From contig JAMXLQ010000134.1 in NCBI GenBank assembly GCA_024280975.1, forward strand, positions 1-8,073: a DNA stretch of 8,073 bases, read 5' to 3'. Each line of letters starts with the position of its first letter. Position 1 is the stretch's first letter. Below the pieces are notes generated by a model, which saw nothing but the letters and a program-made list of their open reading frames with translations, was not told the origin of the DNA and ran no database searches. The stretch is from Methanosarcina sp. (GTDB lineage Archaea > Halobacteriota > Methanosarcinia > Methanosarcinales > Methanosarcinaceae). This document shows, piece after piece, positions 1 through 5,947 of this stretch. Position numbers and translations under genes: made by a program.

Positions 1-90
1 GCATCTGGAGTTGAAACCTGTGGGAAAAAAGATGCCGTGAAAATCAAAAATTTTATTGAAGAAGTGAGGTGTGCAAATGCTTTCCTTTGA
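1..90 (+). CDS. trpF: Phosphoribosylanthranilate isomerase, C-terminal end (partial)
   Basis: The first reading frame is open from base 1 and ends at a TGA at 88-90, giving 29 residues that begin ASGVET and continue GKKDAVKIKNFIEEV. This matches the usual C-terminus of TrpF, where the last strand of the (beta/alpha)8 barrel carries the S-S-G-V-E phosphate-binding segment and is followed by a K-D-x-x-K-I-x-x-F-I helix. TrpF converts phosphoribosylanthranilate to the carboxyphenylamino-deoxyribulose phosphate intermediate of tryptophan synthesis. The rest of the gene lies outside the window. Its end overlaps the trpE start at 77 by 14 bases, which fits one transcript and coupled translation. 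The identification rests on a short motif plus the trp context. Confidence 0.8.
   Translation, partial: ASGVETCGKKDAVKIKNFIEEVRCANAFL
66..71 (+). promoter_or_regulatory. Ribosome binding site that sets the trpE start at 77
   Basis: GAGGTG matches the archaeal GGAGGTGA consensus and lies five bases before the ATG at 77. A GTG at 71 is in frame and would add two residues, but it sits inside the Shine-Dalgarno sequence itself, so the ATG at 77 is the better start. Confidence 0.75.
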
Positions 91-1720
91 CCTTGGAAAA
101 GAAGAATTCAAAGAGCTTGCTTCAGGAATAAGCCAACCAGGCTTTATTCAGCTCCTTGCAAGAATCGATACCGTTACATGTTCTCCTCTTGAACTTTACC
201 GCACCCTGCGGGCCTCAGGGACTTCAGGCTATTCGTACCTGCTGGAATCCGTAGAAAAGCAGGAAACTCGGGCAAGATACTCCTTTGTTGGAAATGATCC
301 TGATGCCGTAGTTAGAATAGGTGACAGGAAAATTTCCCTTGAACTCCTAAACCCTAATGCTTTGCCCTTTTTTGAAGAAATCCGGTCGAAAATCAAAGAG
401 ACCTGCGGGCATGAAACTATAGAGGAGGAGAATCCGGAGAAAGAAAACTCAGAACTAGGAAATGTAAAGTTCACGGCTCCAATTCCTCAGGGAAAGGATG
501 GTTTCGATGCCCTTCGCCTGGCGTTTCCTCCTACAAACGGGATGGAACTCCTGAATGCGCAGCGTTTTGACAGACAGACCTTCCTGGGCGGGGCCATAGG
601 CTATACAGCTTATGATGCTATTTACGACAGCTGGTTAGGGGTCGAAAAAGGCTTCAAATCCGAAATTCCGGAACTCCAGTACCTGTTGGTTTCAAAAACT
701 TTTGTGTTCGACCATGTGACTGAAGAGATATATATCGTGGTCACTCCTTTTGTAAATCCGGGTTCGGATGCTGAAGAAATCTATGAAAAAGCCCTTCTGG
801 AAGCCGGAACTCTCTATAATATACTCAAGGAAGCTGCTCTCTCAGGAGATTCAATAGAAGCAGCAGTATCAGGCGGATCAATCCTTTCAGATTCGTCTAG
901 TTCGGACTGCAGTACTGGGAGACAGAGGTTTGAGGAATCAGTACTCCAGGCAAAAGAGCATATTTTTGCAGGAGATATCTTTCAGGCAGTCCTTTCCAGA
1001 AAATGCGAATTCGAGCTCGAACAGTCGCCTTTTGAACTTTATATGCAACTTCGGGCAATCAACCCAAGTCCTTACATGTATATTTTTGAGTTTGGAGATC
1101 TAGCAATTGTCGGGGCAAGTCCTGAAACTTTGCTGACCGTCCATAAAAGGACTCTAATCACAAATCCGATTGCAGGCACCTGCCCACGTGGAAAAAACGA
1201 AGCTGAAGACGAAGCCTTTGCCTCACACATGCTGAATGATGAAAAAGAAAGGGCTGAGCATGTGATGCTTGTCGATCTTGGGAGAAACGATGTAAGAATG
1301 GTTACGGAAAGCGGCTCAGTAAAGGTTTCCGAATTCATGAAAGTCCTGAAATATTCCCATGTCCAGCATATAGAAAGTAAGGTTATAGGTACTCTGAGGC
1401 CGGAATGTGATCAGTTCGATGCTTTCAGGGCGATATTTCCGGCGGGAACTCTATCGGGAGCTCCGAAAATCCGCGCCATGGAGATCATTTCCGAACTTGA
1501 AGCTTTCCCACGAGGGATCTATGGTGGGGGAGTCGGATATTACAGCTGGAACGGGGACGTCGATTTTGCAATCGTAATTCGGACCATACTTGTACAGGGC
1601 AAGAAAGCGTCAGTACAAGCTGGGGCAGGAATCGTAGCTGATTCCGATCCTGGTTATGAGTTTCGGGAAACCGAACGTAAGATGGGAGCAATGCTTGCAG
1701 CAATCGGCGGGGAACTTTAA
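77..1720 (+). CDS. trpE: Anthranilate synthase component I (TrpE)
   Basis: This 547-residue protein is the chorismate-binding subunit of anthranilate synthase; with TrpG it makes anthranilate from chorismate and glutamine in the cytoplasm. The N-terminal part carries LLES (about residues 55-58), the element that binds feedback tryptophan in known TrpE proteins, and NPSPYM (329-334) completes that site. The C-terminal chorismate-utilising domain shows ASPETL (347-352), GTCPRG (367-372), the LGRND block (401-405), PAGTLSGAPK (455-464), the GGGVGY strand (about 483-488) and an ETERKMGA end (531-538). Length is normal to slightly long, with a charged Glu-rich insert near residues 108-130. All expected catalytic-region motifs are present, so the enzyme should be active and, by inference, inhibited by tryptophan. 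The start overlaps the end of trpF. LLES plus the adjacent trpG argue against para-aminobenzoate synthase (PabB). Confidence 0.95.
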   Translation: MLSFDLGKEEFKELASGISQPGFIQLLARIDTVTCSPLELYRTLRASGTSGYSYLLESVEKQETRARYSFVGNDPDAVVRIGDRKISLELLNPNALPFFEEIRSKIKETCGHETIEEENPEKENSELGNVKFTAPIPQGKDGFDALRLAFPPTNGMELLNAQRFDRQTFLGGAIGYTAYDAIYDSWLGVEKGFKSEIPELQYLLVSKTFVFDHVTEEIYIVVTPFVNPGSDAEEIYEKALLEAGTLYNILKEAALSGDSIEAAVSGGSILSDSSSSDCSTGRQRFEESVLQAKEHIFAGDIFQAVLSRKCEFELEQSPFELYMQLRAINPSPYMYIFEFGDLAIVGASPETLLTVHKRTLITNPIAGTCPRGKNEAEDEAFASHMLNDEKERAEHVMLVDLGRNDVRMVTESGSVKVSEFMKVLKYSHVQHIESKVIGTLRPECDQFDAFRAIFPAGTLSGAPKIRAMEIISELEAFPRGIYGGGVGYYSWNGDVDFAIVIRTILVQGKKASVQAGAGIVADSDPGYEFRETERKMGAMLAAIGGEL

Positions 1721-1753
1721 AACAGTTTGTTAAGCAATTTTGGGGTGAAATTT

Positions 1754-1891
1754 ATGGAAAGAAGTTTAATCAGTGATGTTTTACAGAAAAGAAATCCAGG
1801 AAATAGGATTCTTAGGAAAAGAGAGCTTAAAGGAGAGAAACGAGGAGAGAATATACTGAAAACGATGAGCTCAGGAGGTGTTTTCAGATGA
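1754..1891 (+). CDS. Putative 45-residue basic peptide between trpE and trpG
   Basis: An open frame begins MERSLISDVLQKR and ends SSGGVFR at a TGA (1889-1891) that overlaps the trpG ATG as ATGA, the classic coupling arrangement. A GGGGTGA sequence at 1742-1748 ends five bases before its ATG and pairs well with archaeal 16S rRNA. The product is rich in Lys, Arg and Glu, has no signal peptide or membrane segment, and contains no tryptophan, so it is not a classical Trp-codon leader peptide. I recognise no family. It fills most of the 167-base gap between two genes that are usually tightly packed. It could be a real small protein, a translated spacer delivering ribosomes to trpG, or chance. The ribosome binding site and ATGA overlap are the only positive evidence. 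Confidence 0.4.
   Translation: MERSLISDVLQKRNPGNRILRKRELKGEKRGENILKTMSSGGVFR
1873..1880 (+). promoter_or_regulatory. Strong ribosome binding site of trpG
   Basis: AGGAGGTG is a full match to the anti-Shine-Dalgarno end of archaeal 16S rRNA and lies seven bases before the trpG ATG at 1888. It is itself within the last codons of the preceding 45-codon frame. Confidence 0.85.
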
Positions 1892-2490
1892 AGGTAGTTT
1901 TCATAAACAACAAGGATTCCTTTGTATGGAACCTGGTAGACTATATCTCTTATTTTGAAAAAGATACTCTGGTGCTTCCCAATACTGTTTCCTTAGAAGA
2001 ACTCCGGAAGATAAAGCCTGATGCTCTGATTATTTCCCCAGGCCCTGGGAGTCCTTCAGATCCCAAGGATATAGGAAATTGTCTGGAGATAATCAGGGAG
2101 CTGGGCAGGGAAATTCCCCTTCTTGGAGTCTGCCTTGGACACCAAGCAATCAATGTGGCCTTTGGAGGAGTGGTTCGAAGAAGCAAGGTTGGGCCAGTGC
2201 ATGGAAAAAGCTCCAAGATCCTGCATGAGGAATCTGTATTATTTTCAGCTTTTGAAGGCCCATTCGAAGCAGGTCGTTATCATTCCCTTGAGATTGGTGA
2301 GCCTGCGCCCGGGATAAAAGTTACTGCCAGGGCCGAGGATGGGAGCATTATGGCGGTGGAGCATGTGCGGTACCCGATATATGGCCTGCAGTTTCACCCC
2401 GAATCCGTGCTTACTCCTAATGGGCTGAAGATAATAGAAGGTTTTCTGGAAATTTCCAAGAATTATAAAAAAAGACAGACGGCTGAGTAA
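1888..2490 (+). CDS. trpG: Anthranilate synthase component II, glutamine amidotransferase (TrpG)
   Basis: This 200-residue class I glutamine amidotransferase hydrolyses glutamine and passes ammonia to TrpE. Visible motifs are the oxyanion-loop ISPGPGSP (49-56), the nucleophile elbow GVCLGHQ with Cys82, HGK (105-107), the RYHSL segment (130-134) and the catalytic pair His170 and Glu172 in QFHPES. The full triad Cys-His-Glu is therefore present. Length is typical for a stand-alone TrpG/PabA subunit. The partner could in principle be shared with PabB, but position directly after trpE supports TrpG. The start has a perfect ribosome binding site and overlaps the stop of the small upstream ORF. Downstream is a convergent gene 51 bases away, so trpG is the last gene of the operon. 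Confidence 0.95.
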   Translation: MKVVFINNKDSFVWNLVDYISYFEKDTLVLPNTVSLEELRKIKPDALIISPGPGSPSDPKDIGNCLEIIRELGREIPLLGVCLGHQAINVAFGGVVRRSKVGPVHGKSSKILHEESVLFSAFEGPFEAGRYHSLEIGEPAPGIKVTARAEDGSIMAVEHVRYPIYGLQFHPESVLTPNGLKIIEGFLEISKNYKKRQTAE

Positions 2491-2541
2491 ACAGCCCGAG
2501 ATTTTCGCTGATTACCAGGCTCATTTTCCCTGTTGCCAGGC

Positions 2542-3294
2542 TTACTTTTTCTTTTTGGCAGCCTCGGTTTCAGGCACCTTCTCTTCACTTTCTCCTTCGC
2601 CCTCAAAGAATTCCTCTTCTGTAAATTCCTCATTGGGCCTGGCCGCATAGCCCGCAGGCTGAAGATTCTGAAGCTCTGAGTATTGACTTATAGTTTGGGC
2701 AATAAGCTGGGGGTATTTTTCAATCTGTTCCCTTGTAACAAGCCCTGAGGTTTCGGAGGATTTTATAATTTCTTCTCTAGCTTCTTTTGCTTCCTTGCTG
2801 AGGTCTTCAAGGTGCTGCCGATTTGCAAGATAAGCCATTTCTTCAAGTGCCAGGGTCGTCCACAGGGTTACAACTTCCATTTTGTTTTCAACAGCACCTA
2901 GTCCTATCATCCTAAGAGTATCGAGAGCAATTTTTGCAGATTCAAGCATCTGGAACTTTACCGCTCCTTTTCCGATCTCCTGTACAGCTTTCGAAAAAGA
3001 CCACATTGCGTTTGAGAAATTCTTGTCGAGTGCAGTTTCAGAAAGAGATTTAAGGTCATTAAGAGTCGTGGACGCAACATTCTCGATCTTTTTCTGGATG
3101 GCTTTGTTACCAATATTCCGGAGTGAAATAACAACTCTTTTTAAATCATTTTCCAAATTCTCTTTGAGTAGCTCTTCTCCTAATTCACGAAGGTAATCAA
3201 TGTACTGGAGCGCATCATACTCATTTTCTTCCCTTATTGCTCGTTCTCCGGATTCTCCAAGTTCAATAGCTTTTTGTTCATTCAGTGAGAACAC
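2542..3294 (-). CDS. Helical 23-residue-repeat protein, paralog 1 (unknown function)
   Basis: I do not recognise a named family. The 250-residue protein has no signal peptide or membrane segment, so it is probably cytoplasmic. Residues 4-164 divide into seven consecutive units of exactly 23 residues; position 13 of each unit (residues 16, 39, 62, 85, 108, 131, 154) is G, G, G, S, G, G, A. Flanking positions give a loose pattern A-x(3)-A-x(3)-L-x-E-I-G-K-x-A with a polar end, as in helices packed into a superhelix. Residues 165-210 are charged and probably helical; 220-250 form a strongly acidic tail that ends in KKKK. The start is supported by AAAAGGGG upstream and by a shared N-terminus (M-x-x-LNE-x-x-A-x-E) with the protein encoded at 4758-5639. 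A scaffold or protein-interaction role is an inference from the repeats only. Confidence 0.88.
   Translation of the reverse strand: MFSLNEQKAIELGESGERAIREENEYDALQYIDYLRELGEELLKENLENDLKRVVISLRNIGNKAIQKKIENVASTTLNDLKSLSETALDKNFSNAMWSFSKAVQEIGKGAVKFQMLESAKIALDTLRMIGLGAVENKMEVVTLWTTLALEEMAYLANRQHLEDLSKEAKEAREEIIKSSETSGLVTREQIEKYPQLIAQTISQYSELQNLQPAGYAARPNEEFTEEEFFEGEGESEEKVPETEAAKKKK
2546..2556 (+). terminator. Probable oligo-T terminator of the trp operon
   Basis: Two T5 tracts separated by one C lie about 55-65 bases after the trpG stop. Oligo-T on the non-template strand is the known signal for archaeal transcription termination. No strong hairpin precedes it; a CCAGGCT direct repeat does. 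The tract doubles as the four terminal Lys codons and stop region of the convergent - strand gene. Confidence 0.5.
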
Positions 3295-3354
3295 ATTAAA
3301 ACCCCTTTTCAGTAAAATCCATTAAAAAATGCTCGAATTTTTAGAATTTAAGTG

Positions 3355-3362
3355 TTTATATA
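3355..3362 (-). promoter_or_regulatory. TATA box for the paralog 1 gene
   Basis: Read on the - strand this is TATATAAA, close to the archaeal TATA consensus. Transcription would start near 3332, giving a leader of about 38 bases to the ATG at 3294. The GGGG core of the ribosome binding site is at 3302-3305. Confidence 0.55.
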
Positions 3363-3822
3363 GGTTTACTCAGATATTAGTCTTCCTATAATTTTAAAAA
3401 TATATCGGAAACTCCAAAGCTGTTATTTCAAAAAAGCTTTTCTAAGCCTTTGATTATCGAGAATTTTCAAGAAACCAAATTTTGATGAATTAATTACAAA
3501 AAATAACTAAAAAGCTAGAAAAGTACACAGATTATATATAAATTATAAAATAAAAATATTAAAGTAAAACGGATAAGATAATATACTTACATAAAAAGTG
3601 AATATAATAAAAACTAGTGGCAGTGTGTAAGTTTTTCTGTAAAATTGTAATAGAGCTAAACTTAAAAAATGCACAAGTTATATACTAAAACCTCTACGTT
3701 TTTCCAACTCAGTGACAACATGCCTACATTCTTAATTATGCGAAATCATTTCAGGATACAACATTCGGTTATATTTCACATAATTCTTAGTAAGCTGTTG
3801 TGGTATGCGTCAATTAAGGTTT
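3363..3822. other. AT-rich intergenic region without a convincing gene
   Basis: This long gap is dominated by A and T, most extremely at about 3525-3625 where runs such as TTATATATAAATT occur and many TATA-like strings can be found on both strands. I see no credible gene. A - strand frame at 3678-3809 reads as protein-like (RIPQQLTKNYVK... then ECRHVVTELEKR) but has an internal TAA and no start, and a + strand ATG frame at 3669-3875 has no ribosome binding site. Either could be a worn remnant of a mobile or other gene; neither is identifiable. Confidence 0.6.
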
Positions 3823-4116
3823 TTAAACTTTCATTGACATCATTGCCAAAAAAAATGTTGCAATTAAACAAATAAAACTTATAGAAAGCAAAAAAAGTTC
3901 CTTTTTACTTTTTTGTATTGATAATTCAGATGGTTTTCCTTTCAAAAATGAATAAAATAACGAAGGTATTAAGATTGGTAATGCCCAAAAAAAATATTTG
4001 ACGTTATCATAGGATACCGTTTTAGTTATAATCAGTGCAATTATGATAATTGTCAACCAAATTCCTAAAATATAAGCTTTTATTACCGCCGATTTTGATA
4101 TAAACCTGCTCTTCAT
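3823..4116 (-). CDS. Small membrane protein with three predicted helices (unknown function)
   Basis: The 97-residue product has hydrophobic segments at about 13-31, 41-58 and 73-94, separated by short polar stretches, the second containing KGKPSELSIQKSKK. Lysines flank the first helix (MKSRFISKS-A-V-I-K), so it is probably an integral membrane protein. I recognise no family. The start is supported by GGGAGG at 4126-4131, nine bases before the ATG. Upstream are a TATA box and three ATCGGG hexamers. The gene stands alone, with 500 bases or more of noncoding DNA downstream, and its codons are A/T-rich like the surrounding spacer, which may point to fast evolution or recent arrival. Confidence 0.75.
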   Translation of the reverse strand: MKSRFISKSAVIKAYILGIWLTIIIIALIITKTVSYDNVKYFFWALPILIPSLFYSFLKGKPSELSIQKSKKELFLLSISFICLIATFFLAMMSMKV

Positions 4117-4187
4117 ATTAATATTCCTCCCGCTCAGTCTGTCTATAGTATCCTATGTTACAATTCTTGGCAGAAAACAAAAACAAA

Positions 4188-4212
4188 CCCGATTACAGAC
4201 CCGATCCCCGAT
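4188..4212 (-). repeat. Three ATCGGG hexamers at the predicted start site of the membrane protein gene
   Basis: CCCGAT on the + strand (ATCGGG on the - strand) occurs at 4188-4193, 4200-4205 and 4207-4212. The cluster covers the expected transcription start (near 4197) set by the TATA box at 4219-4228, a position where archaeal repressors often bind. The operator role is an inference. Confidence 0.4.
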
Positions 4213-4218
4213 CAATTA

Positions 4219-4228
4219 CATATATACA
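4219..4228 (-). promoter_or_regulatory. TATA box for the small membrane protein gene
   Basis: The - strand reads TTGTATATATG around this site. It would start transcription near 4197 and give a leader of about 80 bases. Another TATA-like string at 4258-4268 could serve either strand. Confidence 0.4.
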
Positions 4229-4231
4229 AAA

Positions 4232-4248
4232 TAGAAAGAGTTAAATAC
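4232..4248 (+). promoter_or_regulatory. Candidate + strand promoter (purine-rich BRE plus TTAAATAC)
   Basis: A purine stretch (AGAAAGAG) directly precedes TTAAATAC at 4241-4248, the arrangement of BRE and TATA box in archaea. Its start site would fall near 4270. A second TATA-like string at 4258-4268 would place it near 4287. Either would transcribe the hairpin region that follows. Confidence 0.4.
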
Positions 4249-4269
4249 ATTTCATGCATAATATATATC

Positions 4270-4376
4270 ATATGAGTAAAAAACTTATGCAGGATTTCGG
4301 CATATTCTCCTGCATGAGTCAGATCAACCTCTGCGGTAGGGGGAGGGGTTCTACTCCTTACCTTCCTCCTACCTGA
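4270..4376 (+). ncRNA. Candidate structured small RNA with two strong hairpins
   Basis: Hairpin 1 pairs 4283-4294 with 4308-4319 (12 pairs); hairpin 2 pairs 4335-4347 with 4361-4373 (13 pairs). Each has a 13-base loop. The second is very GC-rich in otherwise AT-rich spacer, and its 3' arm and loop are CU-rich (CCTTCCTCC), able to pair with ribosome binding sites. All three imperfect pairs are G-U on the + strand and would be A-C mismatches on the - strand, favouring + strand RNA downstream of the promoter elements at 4232-4268. Against this, no clear T-run follows on the + strand, whereas on the - strand hairpin 1 is followed by T6 (4283-4278) and a TATA-like TTATATTTA lies at 4415-4424, so a - strand RNA of about 115 bases is possible. 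Trans-acting sRNAs that cover ribosome binding sites are known in Methanosarcina mazei; identity with any of them is not claimed. Confidence 0.5.
4272..4376 (+). CDS. Alternative reading: 34-residue leaderless small ORF
   Basis: An ATG at 4272 opens a frame to TGA at 4374-4376 that covers almost exactly the two-hairpin region. The peptide begins MSKKLMQDFGIFSCM, has two Cys (residues 14 and 22), a GRGRG stretch and a Pro-rich end (PYLPPT). With a start site near 4270 it would have no leader, which is common for archaeal mRNAs; there is no ribosome binding site. It may be chance within a structured RNA, or an RNA with both roles. No family is recognised. Confidence 0.2.
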   Translation: MSKKLMQDFGIFSCMSQINLCGRGRGSTPYLPPT

Positions 4377-4757
4377 ACAAATGTGTTGAATGCTGGCTGC
4401 AAACTAAATAGACGGTAAATATAACTACTTCACTCAGAAACCTCAACTTTTGATCAATTAAACAATTTGCTTTAGAGAAATACTTTAGTAATTTATTTAA
4501 AACTTATGGTTCCAAACAAAATAGAAAATTTTAAAGACTGATATCCTAATAAAAGAGAACTCCCGGTTGAAAGCTTCAAACTATTTTCAAAAACTTCTGG
4601 AGAAATTATAAATTTTTCTCAAGAAAGAATACAAAAAATAAGAAATTTAATGAATTTATCAACCGACCTTCGGATTATGAAAACAATTCTGAAAATTTAC
4701 TATTCGGAAATAGTATTAGTTTTGGGATGACCTTATATTATGATTTCTTTTCTAAAT
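4377..4757. other. AT-rich intergenic region with a possible coding remnant
   Basis: No gene with a start codon and ribosome binding site is visible. The + strand frame 4571-4768 is open for 65 codons and looks protein-like (for example NKKFNEFINRPSDYENN and FGNSISFGMTLYYDFF) but lacks an early start codon. It ends inside the 3' end of the convergent gene at 4758. It may be the tail of a decayed gene, possibly a transposase, but no family motif can be named. Confidence 0.5.
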
Positions 4758-5639
4758 TCACAGGGTAGATCGGATTTTCTCCTGAAGGGCTTTTATTTCT
4801 CGGAATTTTTCCAGCTCCTCGGAATCCGTATAGCCGGCATCTGTAAAATTATCTAGAGCCAGCTCGGCTACAATCGAAGAATTATTTAAAAGCCTTTCTT
4901 CAGCCTGAACTCGCAGGGTTTCAAGTGCCCACTGGCACTGCGAAACTGCATCATTGAGCCCCTTCTTTAAAGATAACTTCCCTATTTCCTCGATGGAAAG
5001 CGCTGTTGAGCTCAAGGCTTCATCAAAGTAACTTTCTGCTGCAAGCTTACCAATTTCCTCAAGCAGAAGCAGGCTGCTAGTAGTTTCAAGTTCAAGGCTT
5101 CTTGTTGCAACCTTTTTCCCGATCTCTCCCAGGCCAGTTATTGCACTGAGCACAGTTTCCTCCATATCGCATCTTGTGGCAGAAGCTCCTATCTCTTTAA
5201 AGAGTAAAGAAAAAGCAATTATTTTTTCCTGATCCCATTGTTCTGGGCAGAAATTCCAGATTTCCATAAGAGTTGTGGCAGCAACCTTTGAGCCTGCTTC
5301 AAGTGAATGTGCAGCCGCTGCTTCTCCCAATTTTCCTATTAATACGAAGGCCTTGCCCAGAGCGGACTTTAATCTCTTATCTGCTGCTATCCTTGCCAGT
5401 TTCCCCAGGGACAGGACAGAATTGATGGTAACAAGCTCCAAATCTCTTTCTGCAGCTGCCTGCGCAGAATTCCCAATTGATAGAATAACTCTCTCGGCAT
5501 CTGCCTCTCCATTTTCAGAAAGGAAATATGCCGCAATCCCTGTAAGAGAATCAAGGGCCTGAAAAGCTCTATTCTCATCTCCTTCGTCAACTGCAGATAA
5601 ACTTATTTCAACTGCCTCTGCCTCGTTTAATGTAATCAT
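4758..5639 (-). CDS. Helical 23-residue-repeat protein, paralog 2 (unknown function)
   Basis: This 293-residue protein is homologous to the product of 2542-3294. Residues 47-253 form nine consecutive units of exactly 23 residues; position 13 (59, 82, 105, 128, 151, 174, 197, 220, 243) reads A, A, G, W, G, G, G, G, R, with E-I-G or K-L-A/G around it and L-E near the unit end. About two less regular units precede them. A short C-terminal helix follows, without the acidic tail of paralog 1. No signal peptide or membrane segment is seen, so it is probably cytoplasmic. An upstream in-frame ATG at 5672 would add 11 residues, but the ATG at 5639 is preceded by AAAAGGGG (GGGG at 5648-5651) and gives MITLNEAEA, aligning with MFSLNEQKA of paralog 1. 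Function is unknown; an interaction scaffold is inferred from the repeats. Confidence 0.88.
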   Translation of the reverse strand: MITLNEAEAVEISLSAVDEGDENRAFQALDSLTGIAAYFLSENGEADAERVILSIGNSAQAAAERDLELVTINSVLSLGKLARIAADKRLKSALGKAFVLIGKLGEAAAAHSLEAGSKVAATTLMEIWNFCPEQWDQEKIIAFSLLFKEIGASATRCDMEETVLSAITGLGEIGKKVATRSLELETTSSLLLLEEIGKLAAESYFDEALSSTALSIEEIGKLSLKKGLNDAVSQCQWALETLRVQAEERLLNNSSIVAELALDNFTDAGYTDSEELEKFREIKALQEKIRSTL

Positions 5640-5647
5640 TCTTCTTG

Positions 5648-5655
5648 CCCCTTTT
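5648..5655 (-). promoter_or_regulatory. Ribosome binding context that sets the paralog 2 start
   Basis: The - strand reads AAAAGGGG eight bases before the ATG at 5639. The same octamer precedes the paralog 1 ATG by seven bases. The upstream ATG at 5672 has no comparable sequence. Confidence 0.65.
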
Positions 5656-5822
5656 GTTCGTAGTATAGACATTAAGCTCGAGTTTTTCCCTGCATGTTTT
5701 TTAATTCTTACCTGTAGTTTTATTCACAACTGTCAACCTCAGATTATTGCTAAAACTGTCGGCATGCACAGGAAATAAAGCCTGGTTTACTCTATGAAGT
5801 TACGGAGTTATTAGTGTTACTA

Positions 5823-5830
5823 TTTTATAA
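5823..5830 (-). promoter_or_regulatory. Possible TATA box for the paralog 2 gene
   Basis: TTATAAAA on the - strand would start transcription near 5800 and give a leader of about 160 bases. A weaker string, GAATAAAAC near 5720, would give a shorter leader. The leader contains two GACAGTT copies. The choice between the two is not settled by the sequence. Confidence 0.3.
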
Positions 5831-5912
5831 TCGAGGCAGTTCATTAAAAAGAATTAATATCTGTTTTAAAAATGAATATTTTTGTTTTCGGCAGAAGTCA
5901 GCTTTGAAGTTA

Positions 5913-5933
5913 AGGTGAGATTCAATCTCACCT
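5913..5933 (-). terminator. Perfect hairpin after the beta-helix/thioredoxin gene
   Basis: A 9-base perfect inverted repeat (AGGTGAGAT and ATCTCACCT) with a three-base loop begins 14 bases after the stop at 5948. No T-run follows directly on the - strand; a T5 comes about 40 bases later (5867-5871 region). It may stabilise the 3' end of the mRNA or assist termination. Being palindromic it could also be a protein-binding site. Confidence 0.45.
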
Positions 5934-5947
5934 GTTAAAAGTTATTT

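Noticed and set aside
1072..1338. 88-codon - strand frame inside trpE
   Set aside because: It is antisense to conserved trpE motifs and has no ribosome binding site or known motif.
1721..1887. Trp-codon attenuator leader between trpE and trpG
   Set aside because: The frame has no tryptophan codon and I see no alternative hairpin with a T-run.
3678..3809. - strand frame with protein-like stretches on both sides of one stop
   Set aside because: No start codon, an internal TAA, and no family match I can name; too short to call a pseudogene.
3669..3875. 68-codon + strand ATG frame in AT-rich spacer
   Set aside because: It has no ribosome binding site, overlaps the end of the convergent membrane protein gene, and shows no recognisable motif.
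4411..4428. GGTA-containing string near a - strand TATA box as an NrpR operator
   Set aside because: The GGTA half is present but the matching TACC half at six-base spacing is not.
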